Source: Desulfonatronum thiodismutans
GTDB taxonomy: Bacteria; Desulfobacterota; Desulfovibrionia; Desulfovibrionales; Desulfonatronaceae
Direction: 5' to 3'
NCBI RefSeq assembly: GCF_000717475.1
Contig: NZ_JPIK01000011.1
Location: 62,001 to 126,000 of the forward strand
DNA length: 64,000 bases
In this document: one piece after another, positions 17,156-26,700 of the stretch
Layout: every line of letters begins with the position of its first letter
Numbering within the stretch: position 1 is the first letter of the stretch
The notes under the pieces: generated by a model
Databases searched by the model: none
Told to the model about the DNA's origin: nothing
What the model saw: only the letters and a program-made list of their open reading frames with translations
Translations under genes and position numbers: made by a program

Positions 17156-17650
17156 ATGTCCAAGACCATGAACAATCTCAAGGAAGCCTTTGCCGGTGAA
17201 TCCCAGGCCAACCGGAAATACCTGGCTTTTGCCAAGCAAGCCGACAAGGAAGGTCATCCCCAGGTAGCCCGTTTATTTCGAGCCGTGGCTGAGGCGGAAA
17301 CCGTTCACGCACACGCCCACTTCAAGCTGATGGGCGGCATCGGCACCACTGAGGAAAATCTAAAGGAGGCACTCAGCGGAGAAACTCACGAGTTCACGAA
17401 AATGTACCCGGAAATGATCGCCGATGCCCAGGAGGAAGGTCAGAAGGCCGTGGAACGCGGCTTTCATTTCGCCAATGAAGTGGAGAAAATTCACGCCGGC
17501 CTCTACGAAAAAGCCCTTCAGAATCTGGGCAAACAGGCCGAGACCGACGTCCATGTCTGTAGCGTCTGCGGCTATACGATTGAAGGTGATGCTCCGGAAA
17601 AATGTCCGGTCTGCAACGCCGCGAAAAAGGCGTTTTTCAAGGTCGACTAG
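17156..17650 (+). CDS. rbr: Rubrerythrin
   Basis: A 164-residue protein. The N-terminal ferritin-like four-helix domain holds the diiron ligands (AGESQANRKYLAFAK, AEAETVHAHAH, ERGFHFANEVEKIHAGLYEK). The C-terminal rubredoxin-like domain has CSVCGY and CPVCNAAK to bind one iron. Rubrerythrins reduce hydrogen peroxide with electrons from rubredoxin in anaerobes. The start has AAGGAGG at 17142-17148. It is a single gene with its own terminator; no PerR box was recognised upstream. Confidence 0.97.
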   Translation: MSKTMNNLKEAFAGESQANRKYLAFAKQADKEGHPQVARLFRAVAEAETVHAHAHFKLMGGIGTTEENLKEALSGETHEFTKMYPEMIADAQEEGQKAVERGFHFANEVEKIHAGLYEKALQNLGKQAETDVHVCSVCGYTIEGDAPEKCPVCNAAKKAFFKVD

Positions 17651-17702
17651 CAGTCGAGTTCCATTCATCCGCGTGGCACACGCCACGCGACACGACTCGC
17701 AA

Positions 17703-17741
17703 TAAAAATCCCGGCTCCAAGGGGAGCCGGGATTTTTATTG
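17703..17741. terminator. Bidirectional terminator between rubrerythrin and AOR genes
   Basis: AAATCCCGGCTCC pairs with GGAGCCGGGATTT across a 4-base loop, flanked by A-run and T-run, serving both convergent genes. Confidence 0.88.
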
Positions 17742-17798
17742 CCTTCGAACGTCGGTTTTGCCGACAGACTGAATCATGCAACTCCAAGCGCTGAAAGC

Positions 17799-19574
17799 TT
17801 ACGCCTCCTCCTCTTCCTTGGGCGGAAGCGGCGCTCCCAGTTCCCGGATAGCCTTGGTGTAGGATTGGCGCAGGTTTTCCAGGTACTTGGGGTCCATCTT
17901 GCCGGCCCAGGTTTCCACCTCTAGAAATCGCTTCGGAATAGTAGTCTTTTCCGGTTCATATCCCGTGGCCAGGCGCATCCGCCAGCGCAGGCGCTGCATT
18001 TCCTCGGCGGCCTTGTCCATATTCTCGGCCAGTTCGGGCAGGCCGACGACCTTCAGGCATTCGGCCAGAAGCGACTTTTTGTAGACCCCCCGGGCAAAGA
18101 GGCAGGAGACCAGGGAGGTCAACAAGACACGTTCCCGTTCATCCTCCACGAAATAGCGGGTGGCCTTTTCCGGGTCCTTGTCGTGTTTTTTCTGGTCGTA
18201 TCCATAGGCTCCGGTATCCAGGTGGGAATGGCGGAAGGATAGGGCCTGGGAGGCAAAGAAGGTCTCTCCGGTGGCGTATCCGGCCATTTCCTGACCCAGA
18301 ACGCAGGCAAAATCCTCGCCGCCGTATTTTGATGCGGCGTGAGCCACGCCTTTGGCCAAGTCCGCGTAGAATTCGTTCTTGGCGTGGCCCAGGCACCAGA
18401 TGGCTTCCCTGTAGGCCGCGGTATCGCCGAAAACCAGCTCCTCCTCTACCTGTTCCCTGGTCAAAAGGCCTTTCTGATACGCCTCCGTGGCCCAGGCCAA
18501 GGCCACGCCGGTGCTCATGGCGTCCAGTCCCTCCTTTTCCACTTCGTCCATCAGAGCCAGGCAGTCGGACGCATTCATCACGCCGAGCATCGACCCCAGA
18601 GCGAAGATCAGTTCATAGTCGTAGGCCACTTGGCGAATCTGGAACCGGTGTTCGTCCTGGAACTGCTCCCGGAGCATGCCCACGTGGATGCAGCCCACCG
18701 GGCAACCGGCGCAGGCGGTGTTGCGGACCAGCAGGTCCTTGGCAAAGGTTTCGCCGGAAATACCGTCCACTTCGGGATCCGTGGTTTGGGTCAGGTTGCG
18801 GATGGGCAGGGACTTGAGCGCGTTGAGCGGGGCCACGTTTCCAGGGGTGCCCAGGTTGTGGTACTTGCTCATCATTTCCGTGGCGGTCATGTCGTCATGG
18901 ACTTTCTTGAACAGCTTGGCATAGGCCTTGGTATCCGCGCCAGGCAATTCCAGGTCCCCGTCCCCGGAGATCACCAGGGCCTTGACGTGCTTTGCGCCCA
19001 TGACCGATCCCGCGCCCAGTCGCCCGAAGTGACGGAAGGTGTCCACGTTGATGCAGGCATAGGCGGACAATGTTTCTCCGGCCGGGCCGATGCGCAGGAT
19101 GCTGCGGTGGCCGGAAGCGCCGGGAAAGGCCCTGCGGATCACACGGCCCGTGGTCAGGGCGTTGGCGCCCCAGAGATAATTGGCATCCTTGGTTTCGATG
19201 ATTTTGGAGCCCACATGCACGGCCACGGGCAATTCGGCCCGGCCGCGCAGCACCACGGCGTCGTATCCGGCAAAGCGTATGGCCAGGGCCAGCCGACCGC
19301 CGGCGTGGGATTCGGCGTACTGGTCGTGATGGGGCGATTTGAATCCGCAGACGACCTTGGACATCAGCGGAAAATAGCCGGTCAGGCAACCGATGGCGAA
19401 GATCAGGGGCTGGTCCGGGTGAGACCAAGGTTCCTCCGGCAGGCCGTACGTTTCAAACAAGGCCGCGGCCAAACCACTGCCGCCGATATGGACGTTCTTG
19501 TCGCCAAAGGAGATGATTTCGCCTTTGTCTCGGTCCAGGTGAACGATGCAGACACGAAACGCGGTATCAGTCAT
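17799..19574 (-). CDS. aor: Aldehyde:ferredoxin oxidoreductase (tungstopterin)
   Basis: A 591-residue AOR-family protein, near the usual 600. These enzymes oxidise aldehydes to acids, or reduce acids, using a tungsten bis-pyranopterin and one [4Fe-4S] cluster. Cluster cysteines are seen in NTACAGCPVGCIH and later SLVSCLFARG; the pterin-binding N-terminal domain includes VCGFKSPHHDQYAESHAGG and FRHFGRLGAGSVMGAKHVKA. The ATG at 19574 has GGGAGG in front and overlaps the ferredoxin stop by 8 bp, making a two-gene operon. The subtype (formaldehyde-, glyceraldehyde- or general aldehyde-oxidising) cannot be told by eye. Confidence 0.95.
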   Translation of the reverse strand: MTDTAFRVCIVHLDRDKGEIISFGDKNVHIGGSGLAAALFETYGLPEEPWSHPDQPLIFAIGCLTGYFPLMSKVVCGFKSPHHDQYAESHAGGRLALAIRFAGYDAVVLRGRAELPVAVHVGSKIIETKDANYLWGANALTTGRVIRRAFPGASGHRSILRIGPAGETLSAYACINVDTFRHFGRLGAGSVMGAKHVKALVISGDGDLELPGADTKAYAKLFKKVHDDMTATEMMSKYHNLGTPGNVAPLNALKSLPIRNLTQTTDPEVDGISGETFAKDLLVRNTACAGCPVGCIHVGMLREQFQDEHRFQIRQVAYDYELIFALGSMLGVMNASDCLALMDEVEKEGLDAMSTGVALAWATEAYQKGLLTREQVEEELVFGDTAAYREAIWCLGHAKNEFYADLAKGVAHAASKYGGEDFACVLGQEMAGYATGETFFASQALSFRHSHLDTGAYGYDQKKHDKDPEKATRYFVEDERERVLLTSLVSCLFARGVYKKSLLAECLKVVGLPELAENMDKAAEEMQRLRWRMRLATGYEPEKTTIPKRFLEVETWAGKMDPKYLENLRQSYTKAIRELGAPLPPKEEEEA

Positions 19575-20001
19575 TAGCGCCACCTCCCCGACGGACATGT
19601 TCTTGTTTTTGACGCATTTCCAGACAGTCGTGGGGGCAGAACTCCACGCACCGGCCGCAATGAATGCATACGTACGGCTGTGCCTTCTCATCCAGATAGA
19701 CGGCGTCCACCGGACAGGCTGGAGCACATTTGCCACACTGAATGCACAGCTTCATTTTTACGATTACACCGCCGCCTTTACGCTGGGAAAAAGCGCCGGT
19801 TGGACAAGCCTTGACGCAGGGAGCCGGGTCGCAAGCCAGACAGAGCCTGGCTTCGAAGCCGGTGGTAATGCCGCCGCTGGATTTGATACGGATGCCGGCC
19901 ATGCTCCAGGAGAGCTTCTTATGCACCTGCCTCGCGCAGGCCAAAGAGCAGGAGTGACAACCGATGCATCGGTCCATGCGTGATGCACGCAGAATCTTCA
20001 T
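19567..20001 (-). CDS. Four-cluster ferredoxin, electron partner of AOR
   Basis: A 144-residue iron-sulfur protein with four cysteine groups: CIGCHSCSLAC near residue 12, CLACDPAPCVKACP near 54, CIQCGKCAPACP near 86 and CIHCGRCVEFCP near 111. The lone cysteine pattern spacing supports up to four [4Fe-4S] clusters, as in HycB/CooF-like subunits. It is the first gene of the AOR operon and probably passes electrons from AOR to another redox complex. No signal peptide, so cytoplasmic. Confidence 0.94.
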   Translation of the reverse strand: MKILRASRMDRCIGCHSCSLACARQVHKKLSWSMAGIRIKSSGGITTGFEARLCLACDPAPCVKACPTGAFSQRKGGGVIVKMKLCIQCGKCAPACPVDAVYLDEKAQPYVCIHCGRCVEFCPHDCLEMRQKQEHVRRGGGAND

Positions 20002-20245
20002 TGCATTCCTCGTGGTTGAAAGGTTGAAAAAATGACAGGATCGTTCACAAAAAAAGTCAGATTAGCCTTTTTCCTCCCAGGGCGCAAAAAAACACTTTTG
20101 ACCTCATTAGGGCGTCTGATGCGCGATTTGGGCCAAGAGGAGCTTGCCGGCTGGTTGCAAAGACAATTGATAATAGTTACATCTTTCATTAACTCGACAA
20201 AAACGCTCGACTTTTCATTTATTTGATCCAGCTCCGGAGCTTTCC

Positions 20246-21892
20246 TTGCCACAAAGCAGCCCCCCCATATCCAACCTTTCCCAACGCCAACGTGAAATTT
20301 TAGAGCTTATCCGTCTAGGCAAATCCAACAATGAAATTGCCTTTGAACTTGGCATAGGCCTCGGCACCGTGAAACAGCATGTGGTCGCTCTTTTTCGAAA
20401 GCTCAAGGTGTCCCGGCGCACCATGGCTCTGTCCCGGGGGCACGAACAGGCTTCATTGCTTTCCCAGGCAATGTCCTTCAGTCCGTCAGAAATCATCCTG
20501 CAGCGGAGGCCATGCATTGTGTTGAGCTTAACCATGCAGACCGGATCTCCCGAGTCATTGCGCACGATGAAAACAGCCATGGCGGTCGAGGCTCAGGAAA
20601 CCAGTGACGTTTTTCTGCCATGGCGCGAGTCCGGATGCGATATAATCCTTGGCATCGAACAGGCCAGCGAGTCCGCGCCTCTGCGTGCATTGCAGATAGC
20701 CTGGAAAACAGCTGCAAAGCTAGCCGGTACATCCGCGGGGAGCACTTTGAAAGGCGGGGTCGCCGCAGGTTTGGCCGTGGCAAGCATGCATAGGCGCGGC
20801 GGCTGGTCCGGGGAGGCCATTGCCAGCAGCGCCATTGTCCTTGCCCGTCAGCATGCCCAAACTGCTGAACCGGGAACGCTTCATCTCGATGCCGCGGTCA
20901 TGGACCTGCTCCGCCTCTGCGGAGCATACCTCAAGAACTGCGCTCCTCTGCTACTGCCTTTAGATGCCCCGCAAGACCTGCTATGGCATGAATCCAATGA
21001 AGCGTTTCGTTTTTATGGGCGAAAACCTGAACTCGAAAACCTGCGGGACATTTTGACCGCAAGCCCTCAGTCGCCAAGTCCCAAAATACACGCTGTTGGC
21101 GGTGAAGCGGGAATCGGCAAATCCCGTCTCTGCGCGGAATTCACGCACATCTGCCGTGAAGCGGGCCACGCTGTCCGCCATTTGCGATGTCTGCCGTCGA
21201 TGGCTCCCAAGCCGTTCTGGGACGCTTATTCCAGACATGCCTGCACATGGAAGGAGCTTCACAAGACCCTTGCAAACGATGACCATGATATTCTCGTTGT
21301 TGATGATGCCCACTGGTTGGCCGAGGAGCAAAAACAGGTGCTCATGGTTCCGCCTGCTGACAGCCGGGGAGTGATGTATCTTGCTCAGAGAAAGCAGACG
21401 AATAAGGAAACACTTCTTGTGCCCTCCCTGGACATAGGTGAAATTGAGGAGTTGGCCTTAAACGTGGTTTCTGAAGATGCTGTACGAGATGATGACCGTT
21501 TGCCCAAGATTTCTCGAAGCATTGCCGCACTGGCCGGGGGCAATCCCCGTTATGCCCTGGAAATGGCTCGCAACCACCTGACTGTGGCCTCATTGGCTTC
21601 AAAGAACAATCAATCAAGAAAATATTTGCCGCTGAACCTGCTTTTGCTTGTTACCGCCAACCTGGACCAGGCTGCCCTTGATCGCCGCATGTTGGGCGTT
21701 GTCGCATCAAAACCGAAGGGCCTCATCCTGCAAGATTTGGTTCACTCCTTGAACGAGGAAGAGCACTTTGTTAAGGCCAGCGTGGATGAGGCTATCAAGA
21801 AAGGCGTCCTTTTTATCTCTGAAAAGCATCGCATCGGTTTTGTTCATCCGATGTTCCACAGTGTAATCCAGTACCTTGGAATGGAACCATGA
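20246..21892 (+). CDS. LuxR-HTH / STAND ATPase regulator of the secretion locus
   Basis: A 548-residue regulator with unusual order. Residues about 10-65 are a LuxR-type helix-turn-helix (LSQRQREILELIRLGKSNNE to LGTVKQHVVALFRKLKV), which is normally C-terminal. Residues about 100-250 look like a degenerate nucleotide-cyclase fold. From 285 follows a STAND/AAA ATPase with Walker A GGEAGIGKSRL and Walker B DILVVDDAHW (348-357). The start is TTG with GGAG 7 bases upstream; no ATG fits. Its stop overlaps the TolC-like gene by 4 bp, so it is co-translated with the exporter it probably controls. Confidence 0.8.
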   Translation: MPQSSPPISNLSQRQREILELIRLGKSNNEIAFELGIGLGTVKQHVVALFRKLKVSRRTMALSRGHEQASLLSQAMSFSPSEIILQRRPCIVLSLTMQTGSPESLRTMKTAMAVEAQETSDVFLPWRESGCDIILGIEQASESAPLRALQIAWKTAAKLAGTSAGSTLKGGVAAGLAVASMHRRGGWSGEAIASSAIVLARQHAQTAEPGTLHLDAAVMDLLRLCGAYLKNCAPLLLPLDAPQDLLWHESNEAFRFYGRKPELENLRDILTASPQSPSPKIHAVGGEAGIGKSRLCAEFTHICREAGHAVRHLRCLPSMAPKPFWDAYSRHACTWKELHKTLANDDHDILVVDDAHWLAEEQKQVLMVPPADSRGVMYLAQRKQTNKETLLVPSLDIGEIEELALNVVSEDAVRDDDRLPKISRSIAALAGGNPRYALEMARNHLTVASLASKNNQSRKYLPLNLLLLVTANLDQAALDRRMLGVVASKPKGLILQDLVHSLNEEEHFVKASVDEAIKKGVLFISEKHRIGFVHPMFHSVIQYLGMEP

Positions 21893-23727
21893 CCAGTACG
21901 CATTTCCTGTCCCGTTCTTTTCTTCTGGCCCTTGTCCTGTTCCTTGTCACAGCATGTGCAGCCAAGCGAGATGTCTACGACGTTCCCGAAGTCCCCATGC
22001 CGACGACGTTTCTTCAAATGCCGTCCGTGGACGAGAAACTCTCCGCCCCGCTCTCCGAAACTCCCCTGGAAGGCATCCTGCCCACATGGTGGAGGGCTTT
22101 GGGCAACGAGGAACTGGACCGGTTAGTGGACATTGCTCTGGCTCGCAACCAGGACCTGCGGATTGCCTCGGCCCGCGTGGCCCATACCCAGGCCCGGTTT
22201 GGGCAGGCTGTTGGCGGACAATGGCCAACGGTGAGCATACCTGCCCGGGTCGGCGTGGAAGCTCCGAAGCAAGGTATGGGCGACAACCCTCGTGGGACAG
22301 CTGTGGAAAGCCATAATATTTTCGAAGCCAGCATTCGCGGCGACTGGCGCTTTGATCTTTGGGGCGAGAGACGGGCCTTGGCCGAAGCCGCGGAATATCG
22401 AATGTGGAAAGCCACTTTTGACCATGACATCATTCAGATGAATCTGGTTGCCGATGTCGCTACGGCCTACGCCGAATATCTTTCCCTGACGGACAGGTTG
22501 CGCATCGCCCGAGAAACGGAGCGGGTCGTGGAGGAAATGCTGGAGTCGGTTGAGCGACGCCTGAATCAGGGCGACGCCACCCGGCTGGACTATGAACAAC
22601 AGCGCTCCGCCGTCTACAGCGTAAAGGCCGTCATTCCGGAACTGGAACTCCAGCGTGAAGAAATCCAGCACAGGTTATCCAGGATTGTCGGACTCATACC
22701 GGCGGATTTCGAAACTACCGGCGAAACCCTGGACAGCCTTGCCCTGCCTGCCGTGATTCCCGGAGTTCCTTCCAGCCTTTTGCTCAGGCGTCCTGATATC
22801 CGTTCCGTCGAAGCCGACCTCCTGGCTGCGGATGCAGATATTGACGTGGCTCGGGCCAGGATTCTCCCTCCCCTGGATCTCACGGCGCAAATCGGTTACG
22901 GGAGCCGCCACTTCTCCGAGTGGTTCATGCCCCACAGCCTGGCTTACAATGCCATAGCAAGCCTCACCGCGACTATTTTCGACGGCGGTGTGCGCAAGGG
23001 GGAAGAAAAATACGCCAAAGCCCGCTTCGAGGAGCTGGTCGAGCTCTACGTTCGGACCCTTTATGATGCAACCCGCGAGGTGGAGGACGCCCTGGTCACC
23101 CTGCGTCGAACTCAACAGCGTCTGGATGCCCTGGATGTTGCCTGCGAAGCTTCCGCCTTGGCCCTGGAGTACAGCCAAACCATGTATGGATTGCAGGCCG
23201 CCGATTACCTGACCTTGTTGATCACGGAACGAACCCACCATCGCAACCTTGACGAGCGCCTCCAGGTTCGCCTGGAGCGGCACAAGGGGTTGATTCGTCT
23301 CTTTCGAGCGCTTGGTGGTGGAGTGGAGGTCAGCGGCCCCTTGCCCGGCAAAGGTCAACGTCCGGAGGTCGACTTGCTGGTCGCGGGGGGAACGATTTTG
23401 GCTGAACAGCCATCAATGCTTGATGAGTCAAATGTTGCCTGGGATGAGGAGGACGCCCTGGAAAGTGTTTGGGCCGTCGAACTCAGCGGACTTTACGACC
23501 GGGCAGCAGCAGCAGCGGCGGCACGCGACCTGGGGCTCCATCAACCGGAGATCATGGCCGGACGCTTGCTCTATCCCGTGGAAAGCGGTGTTGAGCGGAC
23601 CGGTGAGGAAAAACCCGTCATCTGGTATCGCTTGCGGCTGGCTCCCATGGAAAGCGAGGCAGAGGCCGAAGCCGTGTGTGAAGAACTGCAACGAGCAAAA
23701 CGACGCTGTGAGGTGGTGAAGCCATGA
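21889..23727 (+). CDS. TolC/NodT-type outer-membrane lipoprotein with C-terminal SPOR domain
   Basis: A 612-residue outer-membrane factor. A lipobox LVTAC places the lipidated Cys at 23. Residues about 60-480 contain two outer-membrane-efflux repeats (WWRALGNEELDRLVDIALAR, LLLRRPDIRSVEADLLAADA), the TolC-like channel. The last 85 residues (VWAVELSGLYDRAAAAAAAR to EAVCEELQRAKRRCEV) look like a SPOR fold, which binds septal peptidoglycan; such a tail is not normal for TolC proteins. It overlaps both neighbours by 4 bp and supplies the outer-membrane part of the type I secretion machine. Confidence 0.85.
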   Translation: MTSTHFLSRSFLLALVLFLVTACAAKRDVYDVPEVPMPTTFLQMPSVDEKLSAPLSETPLEGILPTWWRALGNEELDRLVDIALARNQDLRIASARVAHTQARFGQAVGGQWPTVSIPARVGVEAPKQGMGDNPRGTAVESHNIFEASIRGDWRFDLWGERRALAEAAEYRMWKATFDHDIIQMNLVADVATAYAEYLSLTDRLRIARETERVVEEMLESVERRLNQGDATRLDYEQQRSAVYSVKAVIPELELQREEIQHRLSRIVGLIPADFETTGETLDSLALPAVIPGVPSSLLLRRPDIRSVEADLLAADADIDVARARILPPLDLTAQIGYGSRHFSEWFMPHSLAYNAIASLTATIFDGGVRKGEEKYAKARFEELVELYVRTLYDATREVEDALVTLRRTQQRLDALDVACEASALALEYSQTMYGLQAADYLTLLITERTHHRNLDERLQVRLERHKGLIRLFRALGGGVEVSGPLPGKGQRPEVDLLVAGGTILAEQPSMLDESNVAWDEEDALESVWAVELSGLYDRAAAAAAARDLGLHQPEIMAGRLLYPVESGVERTGEEKPVIWYRLRLAPMESEAEAEAVCEELQRAKRRCEVVKP

Positions 23728-26700
23728 ACCCAATTGACACTCCGTCTCTCTCGGCTCCCTCCTCCCCTGCCCATGCTCCAGAAACACGAAAAGCTGGGAC
23801 CAAGCAGGACATGACGGCCCGAGAGCCTCGACTTGTCCGGATCTTCCGGCACATCTTCGAATCTCCGGATCTGCGTCGCGCGCTCCCCGGCCTGGCCATC
23901 TCCAGCTTCCTTGCCAACCTCCTGGCCTTGGCTCTTCCCCTGACCATCCTGCAGTTGTTTGACCGGGTGATCGTGAACCGCTCTATTGAAACATTGATTC
24001 TCCTCCTTGCCGGGGTCTTTGTCGCGCTCACCCTTGAAGAAATTCTTCGTTTGCTGAATGCCCGTGTAACAGGGTGGATCGGTGCAAGATTCGAGCATAC
24101 CGAGACCTCCAGAGCTCTTGAAAGGTTGCTGCGCGCCCCGCTTGGCCTGCTGCGCCGGGAAGAACCAGGTGTGCATGTGGACCGGCTGCTCTCCACCACC
24201 AAGGTCTCCGCGTTCTACTCGGGCCAAGCGTTGCTCGTCCTCTTTGATCTGCCCTTTATCATCCTTTTCCTCGGCCTGATCTGGTTCATAGGAGGGGAAT
24301 TGATTCTCGTGCCGATGATTTTTCTGCTCCTCTTTGGCCTGATAGCCCTGGGAACCGGTCGCTGGCTGCGTGAGCAGCATCAGCAGCGCACTGTCCAGGA
24401 CGATCGCCGTCACAATTTTCTCAATGAAACATTGCGGGGTATTTTTTCCGTCAAGATGCTCGGCATGGAGAGGCTGATGCAACGCCGCTATGAACGACTC
24501 CAGGAAGGCAATGTCGTTCACGGCGCCGAGGTGGCTTACGGCAGTGCCCTGGCCTCAAACCAGGGGCTGTTCTTTACCCAGATCATGATCGTGGCCATCA
24601 TTTCCTTTGGCGGGTTTGCTGTTTTTGCCGGGAATATGACTCCTGGCGGTCTTGCCGCCTGCATGATGCTCTCTGTTCGCGCCTTGCAGCCGCTCAGGCG
24701 CAGTCTTTCCGTCTGGTTGCGCTACCAGTCCTTTATCGACGCCCAACAGCGTCTAGACAAGGTGATGGAACTGCCCTTTGAAGCCGGAGACGAAAAACCC
24801 GAGCTTCAACCGGTACGCGATTCCATCACCCTGCAAAACGTCGCCTTGACTCGCTCTCCAGACAGCGAAGACGTTCTTTTTAAAGACCTCAACATGCATG
24901 TCCCCGCCGGTAAGTGCGTTGCCATCCGGGGAGAAAGCGGTAGCGGCAAATCCTGCCTTCTGTCATTGATCAACGGCATCACCAGGCCTGATTCCGGCAA
25001 GGTTCTTGTGGATGGACGCCCTCTCACTGAGTTCGACCCGGAAAGCGTGGCCCGGGAAATCTCCCTCCTGCCCCAGCAAGGCACTTTGGTTTCCGGCACC
25101 CTCATGGAAAACATGACTTTTTTCGACCCCTCTCTGGAGCATGCCGCGCTGGCCCTTTCGCAGCGTCTGGGGCTCGATCGCGTTGTGTCCGGCATGAAGC
25201 TGGGCTACGACACCCCTGTAACTGACAGCAATGCTCCGTCGCTCCCTGTCGGTGTGAGCCAACGTGTTGCGATCATTCGCGCCCTGATCAAGGATCCCAG
25301 CGTCATCCTGTTTGATGAATCGAATATCAGCTTGGACCTGGAGGGCGATCGCCTCATTCGAGCCTTTCTGGCCGAGGATAAAGGTCGACGGACCATAATA
25401 TTGGTAACCCACCGTCCATCCCTGCTTACTCTGGCGGACCACGTTTACACTCTCGAAAACGGCCTGCTCGTTGATGGTTCCGTGAACCAAAATCACAACG
25501 CCGGAACACTTGAAGAAGCGACGCGATGTCTGGCTTCATCCCCCGAATACACCTCACCTCAAGGGGAAAACCAATTCGTTGATTTAAATGCATTCTTCAG
25601 CGAAGAATCTGATTTATCCCGTTGTCTGCAGCCTCTCCTTGAGTCGCTGGACTGGCATGGCAGTCCAAAAGAACTGACAGAGGCTCTTCCACACATGTCG
25701 CCCAGCCTGGATATCACCGGGCTCCGCTCTATCATGGCCAACCTGGGATTCGATGTCGTCAGATTCCGACAAAAACTCACCCACGTTGACGAACGCTTTT
25801 TCCCTTGCCTCTTTGCCCCTGCCGCTCATCCGGCCCAGGTCGTCCTGAAACGCCAAAGCGACGGCCGTCTGCAGATTTTCGACAGTCAACACAACGCGAA
25901 AGCCCTGCTCACTCCGTCTGAAATGCAGGGGGACATCTTCGTATTTCGTCCGCAAGAAAAAGATGATCAAGCTGATGCCCAGGGCAGAGGCTGGCTCAGA
26001 ACCCTGGCTGGACGCTTCAAGCGGCACATCGCCCTGACTTTCCTGATCACCGTGCTCGGGACGTTGATGACCCTGGCTCCGCCCCTTTTCGTGATGGCCA
26101 TGTATAATCGCGTGCTGCCGACAGGTGATGTAAGAATGGGACTGTATTTGCTCGCGGGAGTGGTCATTGCCATGACCCTCGGCTGGTTTCTCCAACGCCT
26201 GAAGCTCCGGATGATCTCTTTCATGGCCGGCAGGGCCGAATACCTTATCGGCAATGCCACATTCCAGAGGATCATGGAATTACCGGTCAGCGCCACCCAG
26301 AGTCCCTCCCCTGCCCGCCAGGCAATGCGGCTGCGTAGTTTTGAAAATCTGCGGGAGTTTTTTCTCGGCCCCCTGGCCAACCTGGTCTTTGAGCTGCCTT
26401 CAACATTGATTCTGGTCATAGCCATCGCCTTTCTGAATCCCTGGGCCCTGCCGGTAATCGGGGTTTCCGCCCTTCTCTTTTTCATCCTGGGCATGATCTC
26501 TCAGGGTCCACAGAAGCTCCAAATCCAGAACTCCGCAAAATGGGCTGGAAAGCGCTGGGAATTCCTGATGGAGGCTGTTTCCAGCCTGCATGCCCTGCGT
26601 GCCGCGGGTGCGGTCTCCCTCTGGCTGAAGCGATTCCGGGACGTAAGCGGACACAGCGCCTTGGACTCGTTCCGGACATCCTGGTTGAACAGTAAAATCT

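Noticed and set aside
20032..20226. 64-codon open frame between the AOR operon and the STAND regulator
   Set aside because: It has a weak GAAAGG site but no recognisable motif and lies in a divergent promoter gap; support is too thin to call a gene.
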